In this document: piece by piece, positions 15,716-20,326 of the stretch
Layout of the letters: each line of letters begins with the position of its first letter
Position numbering within the stretch: the stretch's first letter is position 1
Assembly (NCBI GenBank): GCA_027347125.1
Contig: DAIERC010000490.1
Span: 1 to 20,326, forward strand
Source: Ignavibacteriales bacterium
GTDB lineage: Bacteria; Bacteroidota; Ignavibacteria; Ignavibacteriales; Ignavibacteriaceae
Direction: 5' to 3'
Length of the DNA: 20,326 bases
The notes under the pieces: model-generated
What the model was told of the DNA's origin: nothing
The model's database searches: none
Seen by the model: the letters and a program-made list of their open reading frames with translations, nothing else
Program-made: the position numbers and the translations under genes

Positions 15716-16642
15716 ATGAAAAAATTATACTACTTCTCAAAAGCAAAATTACAGTTTATAGAAATTAAAAACTATAAAACTAAGCTAGCAAGCTATTTTA
15801 CGGCAGCTGTAGTGACTGCTAGTATCTTAATTTTCGGCGGGTATTTTTTGATTAGTTCAATAACCAACTCGCAGCAACATTTCTGGTCGCTTAGAGAAGA
15901 AAACAGCACTTTGAAAGAAAGTCTGGACAGGATGACAGCTCAATTTGCTACTCTAAATACCGAGCTGGATAGTCTTTCAAAAGTAAACAATCAGCTTAGA
16001 TTAGCGGCAAATTTGCAGCCATTAACAAAAGATGAATATTCTGTAGGCATAGGCGGCGGATCTTTCGATAACTCGGTAGATTTTTTAAATAATCCTTCCG
16101 AAGAAAAATTGAAACAGGTTCTCTCTTATGTTGATGAGGTTTCGAGAAAGGTTGCCTTTGAAAAAGAACAGTACAACGAAATATCTAGCAAGTTAAAAGA
16201 AAATCAAGAGTTGTATAAAGCTATTCCTGCAATTAAGCCTTGCAAAGGCGAAGAAACCGATGGCTTTGGAATGAGAATGCACCCAATTTTACATATTCGC
16301 CGTATGCATGACGGTGTTGATTTTATGGCTGATGTAGGTTCATCTGTTTATGCAACAGGCGACGGAGTGGTTGATTTTGTGGGTTATAGAGGCGGTTACG
16401 GCCTAGCGGTTGAGATTGACCACGGCTTCGGATATGTTACGGTTTACGCGCATTTATCAAAAGCCCTGGTAAAAGAAAATCAAAAGGTGAAGAGGGGACA
16501 AGAAATAGCAGAAACCGGAAATACAGGTTTATCAACTGGTCCTCATTTACATTACGAAGTACACCATAATGGTGTTGCATTAAATCCGGAAGGTTTTTTC
16601 TTTGGCAATTTCGGATTATTTGAATTAACTAGTAAGAATTAA
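15716..16642 (+). CDS. Membrane-anchored M23 (LytM-type) metallopeptidase with coiled coil
   Basis: A 308-aa predicted murein endopeptidase or divisome-type regulator. The order is a short basic cytosolic N-terminus, one transmembrane helix (about 29-50), a heptad-like coiled coil (about 55-105), a linker with a second helical segment (about 125-170), and a C-terminal M23 domain. Zinc and catalytic residues are intact: His 198 and Asp 202 in MHDGVDF, His 246 in YAHL, and His 277 and 279 in GPHLHYEVH. The coiled coil plus LytM layout resembles NlpD/EnvC-like and spherical-growth peptidases, but complete metal ligands argue for an active endopeptidase rather than a degenerate activator. A sigma70-like promoter immediately upstream suggests independent expression from the hpf-hprK genes. 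Confidence 0.88.
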   Translation: MKKLYYFSKAKLQFIEIKNYKTKLASYFTAAVVTASILIFGGYFLISSITNSQQHFWSLREENSTLKESLDRMTAQFATLNTELDSLSKVNNQLRLAANLQPLTKDEYSVGIGGGSFDNSVDFLNNPSEEKLKQVLSYVDEVSRKVAFEKEQYNEISSKLKENQELYKAIPAIKPCKGEETDGFGMRMHPILHIRRMHDGVDFMADVGSSVYATGDGVVDFVGYRGGYGLAVEIDHGFGYVTVYAHLSKALVKENQKVKRGQEIAETGNTGLSTGPHLHYEVHHNGVALNPEGFFFGNFGLFELTSKN

Positions 16643-16661
16643 TTTTTGTGAGGTTTATTTT

Positions 16662-16883
16662 ATGATCTGGACAGTTGAACTGGCTTCTTACTTGGATGAT
16701 GCTCCGTGGCCCGCTACCCGGGAAGAACTGATTGACTACGCAGAAAGAATTGGTGCGCCTTATGAAGTTGTTGAAAATCTAATTGAATTGGAAGAATCAG
16801 ACGAACCTTACGAAACAATTGAAGACATCTGGCCTGATTACCCTTCGGATGAAGACTTCTTCTACAACGAAGATGATTATTAA
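16662..16883 (+). CDS. Small acidic DUF2795-type protein
   Basis: A 73-aa protein with TGAGG 9 nt upstream of its ATG. The first half resembles the DUF2795 domain: WP-TREELIDYAERIGAPYEVVENL, compared with the family pattern of 'fPask.elv.yA...ga..evl..L'. The second half is extremely acidic and rich in Tyr and Pro. By count it has 24 Asp/Glu against 2 Arg and no Lys. No signal peptide or membrane segment is present, so it is cytosolic. Function is not known; the acidic surface would suit binding a basic partner or acting as a DNA mimic, but that is speculation. It lies between the M23 gene (19-nt gap) and an intrinsic terminator, so it is the last gene of that short transcript. Confidence 0.7.
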   Translation: MIWTVELASYLDDAPWPATREELIDYAERIGAPYEVVENLIELEESDEPYETIEDIWPDYPSDEDFFYNEDDY

Positions 16884-16887
16884 TATG

Positions 16888-16909
16888 AGGCGCGTTAAGC
16901 GCCTTTTTT
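16888..16909 (+). terminator. Intrinsic terminator after the DUF2795 gene
   Basis: AGGCGC (16888-16893), a 5-nt loop GTTAA and GCGCCT (16899-16904) form a 6-bp GC-rich stem followed by a T run to 16909. It is 4 nt past the stop codon of the DUF2795 gene. The T run touches the ATG of holB at 16910, so holB must be transcribed by read-through, from a promoter overlapping this region, or start at a later codon. Confidence 0.85.
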
Positions 16910-18037
16910 ATGAATATGATTAATAACTGGCAGGGAATATACGGACAAAAATCCGTAATTAAGATACTTAACAACATCGTATCTTCTCAAAAAATACCCC
17001 ACGCATTTCTTTTTCAAGGGGCAGATGGAGTAGGAAAAGATTTTGTTGCAATACGCTTTGCTCAATTACTTAATACCACATCGGCAGACCAACATCAAGA
17101 TGATCTAATAAATAACCAGATTCAAAACCTTGCCGAACCGTTTGTAAAATATATATTCCCGTTGCCGCGAGGTAAAAACGAAATCGATTCTAGCAGTCCT
17201 ACTGAAAAACTAAGCCCTGATGAACTTGCGATAATTCATGAAGAGCTAAATAAGAAAATTAAAAATCCTTATTATAAAATTTCTATCCCTCGTGCTTCGA
17301 ACATAAAAATAAGCAGCATAAGAGATATAAAAAAAAATCTTTCTTTTGAATACGAAGACGTTGCTTACCGGTTTATTATAATTTCCGACGCGCACCTTAT
17401 GAATGAAGAAGCTCAAAACGCGCTTTTGAAAAGCCTGGAAGAACCGCCTGCCGGAGTAATATTTATTTTAATAACTTCATCACCGTCTTTATTAAGAGAA
17501 ACGATAATATCCAGGTGCTGGAACATAAATTTTCAACCTTTATCCAATTCCGATATTCAAAACGTCATGACGGAATTTTTTCATATAGATGCAAACTTAG
17601 CGGGAAAAATTGCACCGTTTACAGGCGGCTCCGTCAAAGAAGCTCTGGAACTGATTGAACATGACTTTGAAAAACTGGTTGAAAAAACAATCTTTATTTT
17701 AAGATATTCCTTCGGAAGGAAATATCATTCTGCACTCGAAGAATTTTCTCCTTATTTAAAAGACAACAATTCAGATTCAATAAAACTTATAATACGACTT
17801 ATTATTATATGGCTTAATGATTTTCAAAAATACAGGTTTAACCAAAACAACTATTTCTTTTCCGGCTATGTGGAAACTTTGGAAAAATTTTATAAACGTT
17901 TCCCTGATATAAATGTAAACAACACTGTATCCAAACTGGATAAACTCGCTTCAATTTTTAAAAACAATATTAACCTGAACCTAATTGTATTAAATATTAT
18001 ATTTGAACTTGCTGTATTAGTGGCACCTAAAAAATAA
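16910..18037 (+). CDS. holB: DNA polymerase III clamp-loader subunit delta'
   Basis: A 375-aa AAA+ ATPase-fold subunit of the clamp loader that places the sliding clamp on DNA. Recognisable parts are IPHAFLFQG before a P-loop-like GADGVGKD (37-44), AQNALLKSLEEPP, and the SRC motif (ISRC, 201-203), the arginine-finger region used by delta'. The C-terminal helices form the usual collar. Unlike E. coli delta', it has a single cysteine in the whole protein (Cys 203), so the four-cysteine zinc module is missing. The corresponding region is a longer segment containing IFPLPRGKNE. The P-loop ends in Asp where Ser/Thr would normally follow Lys, so ATP binding is doubtful, as is common for delta'. The start is ATG 16910 or 16916, six bases apart. 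It ends 17 nt before the thiolase gene. Confidence 0.85.
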   Translation: MNMINNWQGIYGQKSVIKILNNIVSSQKIPHAFLFQGADGVGKDFVAIRFAQLLNTTSADQHQDDLINNQIQNLAEPFVKYIFPLPRGKNEIDSSSPTEKLSPDELAIIHEELNKKIKNPYYKISIPRASNIKISSIRDIKKNLSFEYEDVAYRFIIISDAHLMNEEAQNALLKSLEEPPAGVIFILITSSPSLLRETIISRCWNINFQPLSNSDIQNVMTEFFHIDANLAGKIAPFTGGSVKEALELIEHDFEKLVEKTIFILRYSFGRKYHSALEEFSPYLKDNNSDSIKLIIRLIIIWLNDFQKYRFNQNNYFFSGYVETLEKFYKRFPDINVNNTVSKLDKLASIFKNNINLNLIVLNIIFELAVLVAPKK

Positions 18038-18044
18038 ATTTACA

Positions 18045-18051
18045 AGAGGAG
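18045..18051 (+). promoter_or_regulatory. Ribosome binding site for the acetyl-CoA acetyltransferase gene
   Basis: AGAGGAG lies 3 nt before ATG 18055 in the 17-nt gap after holB, with its GAGG core at a normal distance. It supports the annotated start and suggests efficient translation. Confidence 0.7.
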
Positions 18052-18054
18052 AAT

Positions 18055-19236
18055 ATGAAAAAAGTAGTTATAACCGAAGCTAAAAGAACTCCCATCGGTT
18101 CTCTAGGAGGAAGTTTATCTGATTTTAGTGCCTCTCAATTAGGCAGTTATGCAATTAAAGCTGTTCTGGAAAATTCTAAGGTCGATAAAGAATTAGTCGA
18201 TGAAGTTATTTTCGGAAATGTTTTGACAGCCGGGCAAGGTCAGGCGCCTGCAAGACAAGCGGCCATTTATGCCGGCCTGCCAAATAAAACAGAATGCTTA
18301 ACAATTAATAAAATGTGTGGCAGCGGACTAAAAGCTGTTATGCTAGCTCATCAGGCAATTGCTTGCGGTGATGCGGATATTATTATTGCCGGCGGACAGG
18401 AAAGCATGAGCAACGCTCCTTATCTGCTGCAAAAAGCAAGAAGCGGTTATCGACTTGGGCACGGGGAATTATTAGACTCGGTTGTTCTTGACGGACTTTG
18501 GGATGTTTATAATAATATTCACATGGGAAGTTGTGCCGAATCATGTGCAAAAGATTTTTCCTTTACCAGGGAACAATTGGATCAATTTGCAATTGAGTCT
18601 TATCGCAGAGCCTTGGAAGCGCAAAATTCAGGAAGGTTCAGCGATGAAATAATTAAGATATCTATAAAATCTAAAATTGGCGAAACAATTATTGAAACTG
18701 ACGAAGAACCATTAAAGGTTAATTTTGAAAAAATACCAAGGCTTAAACCCGTTTTTGAAAAAGAAGGTGTTGTAACCGCGGCAAACGCATCAAGCATAAA
18801 CGACGGTGCTGCTGCACTGATTGTAATGAGTGAAGAAAAAGCAAAAAAGCTTGGTATTACGCCATTGGTCGAAATTATAGCGCAAAGTTCCGCAGCAAAG
18901 GCCCCAATGGAATTTACAACGGCTCCAGCCGATGCCATAAATAAAGTTTTGCGTAAAGCGGGGTTGAATAAAGAGCAAATAGATCTATATGAAATAAACG
19001 AAGCCTTTGCCGTAGTTTCTCTGGCAGTAAATAAACTTCTTGGTTTAGATCCCTCAAAAGTAAATGTAAACGGCGGCGCCATCGCCTTGGGGCATCCAAT
19101 AGGCGCAAGCGGTGCCAGAATACTTGTTACCCTTCTGCATGAGATGAAAAAGCGCAGATCAAAATTTGGTTTGGCCTCATTATGCATCGGAGGGGGAGAA
19201 GCTTCCGCGTTGATAGTTAAAAATTATGAAGGGTAG
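18055..19236 (+). CDS. Acetyl-CoA C-acetyltransferase (thiolase)
   Basis: A 393-aa thiolase that condenses two acetyl-CoA to acetoacetyl-CoA, or runs in reverse during fatty-acid breakdown. All catalytic residues are present: nucleophile Cys 88 (NKMCGSGLKA), His 347 (ALGHPIGASGAR) and the proton-donating Cys 377 (LCIGGGEASALI). Their spacing matches biosynthetic thiolases of about 392 aa such as Zoogloea PhaA (Cys 89, His 348, Cys 378). The N-terminus VVITEAKRTPIGSLGGS is typical. The next gene, a 3-hydroxybutyryl-CoA dehydrogenase, starts 8 nt after this stop and performs the following step, so the two are an operon. Neighbours do not distinguish butyrate, polyhydroxybutyrate or beta-oxidation roles. 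Names such as atoB, thlA or phaA would all fit; I leave the symbol open. Confidence 0.95.
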   Translation: MKKVVITEAKRTPIGSLGGSLSDFSASQLGSYAIKAVLENSKVDKELVDEVIFGNVLTAGQGQAPARQAAIYAGLPNKTECLTINKMCGSGLKAVMLAHQAIACGDADIIIAGGQESMSNAPYLLQKARSGYRLGHGELLDSVVLDGLWDVYNNIHMGSCAESCAKDFSFTREQLDQFAIESYRRALEAQNSGRFSDEIIKISIKSKIGETIIETDEEPLKVNFEKIPRLKPVFEKEGVVTAANASSINDGAAALIVMSEEKAKKLGITPLVEIIAQSSAAKAPMEFTTAPADAINKVLRKAGLNKEQIDLYEINEAFAVVSLAVNKLLGLDPSKVNVNGGAIALGHPIGASGARILVTLLHEMKKRRSKFGLASLCIGGGEASALIVKNYEG

Positions 19237-19244
19237 GTTTACAA

Positions 19245-20096
19245 ATGGAAATTAAAAAAATTTCTGTAATAGGCGGGGGAACTATGGGTAACGGAATTGC
19301 TCATGTTTTTGCTTTGAAGAACTTCAAAGTAAACTTGGTGGAAATATCAAGTGAACTTGCGGATAAATCTCTATTGAATATTTCCAAGAACCTTGATAGA
19401 CAGGTAAAAAAAGAATCAATTTCCGAAAAAGATAAACAAGAAGCTTTATCAAACATTAATAAAATTATTGGTGTGGATAAAACACCTCCAGATTCCGATT
19501 TAGTTATTGAAGCGATTTATGAAAACAAAGAGGCTAAACTGAACATATTCAATATAATAAATGATATAGTTAAGAAAGATTCTATATTTGCTTCAAACAC
19601 ATCATCCATTTCGATTACCGAGTTATCATCAGCAAGCAGGCCTGAACGTTTTATCGGAATGCATTTCATGAATCCGGTACCCGTTATGCAGTTGGTTGAG
19701 ATTATTAGAGGATTTTCTACAAGTGATGACACTTATAAGGCTATTAGAGAATTGTCTATAAAATTGGATAAGGTTCCCGTGGAGGTTTTTGACTATCCAG
19801 GGTTTATTTCTAACCGGATATTAATGCCCATGATAAATGAAGCTATCTTTGCGTTAATGGAAGGCGTTGCCTCGGCAACCGACATCGATACAGTAATGAA
19901 ACTTGGCATGAATCATCCTATGGGGCCGTTAACGCTTGCCGATTTTATTGGGCTGGATGTTTGCCTGGCAATTATGGAAGTTCTCTATAACGGTTTTAAT
20001 GATAGCAAATATAGACCTTGTCCGCTGCTTAAGAAAATGGTTGCTGCTAAAAAACTAGGAAGAAAAACAGGAGAGGGTTTTTTCAAATACAGTTAA
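19245..20096 (+). CDS. hbd: 3-hydroxybutyryl-CoA dehydrogenase
   Basis: A 283-aa NAD(P)-dependent enzyme that interconverts acetoacetyl-CoA and 3-hydroxybutyryl-CoA. The Rossmann motif reads GGGTMGNGIA (residues 10-19). The catalytic pair is His 140 in GMHFMNPVPVMQLVE and Glu 152, with Asn 190 in PGFISNR. The C-terminal domain contains the conserved HPMGPLTLADFIGLD and ends with GRKTGEGFFKY. Length equals stand-alone Hbd/PaaH enzymes (about 282 aa), so it is not a multifunctional fatty-acid oxidation protein. AGG, overlapping the thiolase stop, lies 7 nt before its ATG. No crotonase or acyl-CoA dehydrogenase follows within the window. Confidence 0.95.
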   Translation: MEIKKISVIGGGTMGNGIAHVFALKNFKVNLVEISSELADKSLLNISKNLDRQVKKESISEKDKQEALSNINKIIGVDKTPPDSDLVIEAIYENKEAKLNIFNIINDIVKKDSIFASNTSSISITELSSASRPERFIGMHFMNPVPVMQLVEIIRGFSTSDDTYKAIRELSIKLDKVPVEVFDYPGFISNRILMPMINEAIFALMEGVASATDIDTVMKLGMNHPMGPLTLADFIGLDVCLAIMEVLYNGFNDSKYRPCPLLKKMVAAKKLGRKTGEGFFKYS

Positions 20097-20158
20097 ACTT
20101 ATATACAATATTTCGGATTGAATGATCCCCACGTAGAAATGTCCGATAATGTATATTA

Positions 20159-20168
20159 TGTAAACTAA
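20159..20168 (+). repeat. Direct repeat copy 1, TGTAAACTAA
   Basis: An exact 10-nt match to the copy at 20268-20277, 109 nt downstream, both on the + strand. Confidence 0.5.
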
Positions 20169-20267
20169 CTAATTCCACCTTCCATATTATATCATTAAAC
20201 GAAAATCTATAGTATAGATGTTTACCCAAGTTGCAGCACTCCTCTATTCAGTTGTTTCATCTGACCG

Positions 20268-20277
20268 TGTAAACTAA
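20268..20277 (+). repeat. Direct repeat copy 2, TGTAAACTAA
   Basis: Second exact copy of the 10-nt repeat. Its AACTAATT part (20272-20279) is also the inverse of AATTAGTT at 20301-20308, so it can form one arm of an 8-bp stem with a 21-nt loop. Confidence 0.5.
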
Positions 20278-20326
20278 TTTTATACCACTACAACTCAAAG
20301 AATTAGTTATCAAATATAGCTGACAC

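Larger units (their letters stand above)
20097..20326 (+). other. Non-coding AT-rich tail with short repeats
   Basis: After hbd no open reading frame of useful length or codon character is visible on either strand up to the end of the window. The stretch holds a 10-nt direct repeat (TGTAAACTAA), a 9-nt inverted match AACTAATTC (20167-20175) against GAATTAGTT (20300-20308), and a small ATAAT-gtat-ATTAT hairpin (20146-20159). There is no convincing intrinsic terminator. It could be the promoter region of a gene beyond the window or the edge of an insertion element. Confidence 0.6.

Noticed and set aside
18600..19187. A 195-codon minus-strand open frame opposite the thiolase gene
   Set aside because: It lies wholly opposite a confidently identified thiolase. 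Its translation is low-complexity (Ser, Ala, Phe, Ile) with no recognisable motif, as expected of an antisense shadow.
20146..20159. Hairpin ATAAT-gtat-ATTAT as a terminator for hbd
   Set aside because: The stem is only five A-T pairs, has no GC and no following T run, and lies 50 nt past the stop codon.
1..20326. CRISPR arrays, tRNA or rRNA genes and riboswitches
   Set aside because: Reading the intergenic gaps, nearly all under 65 nt, showed no regular repeat-spacer pattern, no tRNA cloverleaf or CCA-adjacent stem, and no space for a riboswitch.

Overview
The window reads as a stretch of ordinary chromosome from an AT-rich member of the Bacteroidota/Chlorobi/Ignavibacteria group, with Ignavibacteria as my best guess. 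This rests on gene content and protein style: a periplasmic PBP4, a Wzi-like outer-membrane barrel, a YbeY whose third metal ligand is Asp as in Bacteroidota-type YbeY, TTG and GTG starts, and few strong Shine-Dalgarno sites. No database search was possible, so the placement is an inference. Every convincing gene lies on the + strand, packed with 1-46 nt overlaps or short gaps. I count 20 complete coding genes plus one 5'-truncated gene.

Layout. (1) 1-3834: the tail of a probable scpB, then rluB (rRNA pseudouridine synthase), a dacB-like PBP4 and lysS, closed by a clear intrinsic terminator. (2) 3926-10159: an envelope group with a family 2 glycosyltransferase, a Wzi-like outer-membrane protein, an S41/CtpA-type processing protease, a DUF3108 exported protein, a gamma-carbonic-anhydrase-like protein and an MBL-fold hydrolase. 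(3) 10185-15655: an information-processing run of ybeY, a DUF494/Smg protein, topA, a XerC/D recombinase, hpf and hprK, with tight 1-4 nt overlaps at most junctions. (4) 15675-16909: a sigma70-like promoter, an M23 peptidase with a membrane anchor and coiled coil, and a tiny very acidic DUF2795 protein, ending in a second terminator. (5) 16910-20096: holB (clamp-loader delta' subunit), then an acetyl-CoA acetyltransferase and 3-hydroxybutyryl-CoA dehydrogenase pair forming two consecutive steps of C4 acyl-CoA metabolism. (6) 20097-20326: 230 nt of non-coding, AT-rich sequence with short direct and inverted repeats, possibly the edge of a mobile element or a promoter region for the next gene.

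The genes serve translation (lysS, rluB, ybeY, hpf), DNA topology, replication and segregation (scpB, topA, xer, holB), cell-wall and envelope maintenance (dacB, glycosyltransferase, Wzi-like, S41, M23) and acyl-CoA metabolism. I found no tRNA, rRNA, CRISPR array, intact insertion sequence or defence system. I do not see a novel multi-gene system. The points worth a second look are protein-level departures (KPG in place of KTG in PBP4, a cysteine-free delta' with an altered P-loop, NGD in place of DXD in the glycosyltransferase), the hpf-hprK pair without a local HPr, the DUF2795 mini-protein, a terminator that abuts the holB start codon, and the repeat-bearing 3' tail.
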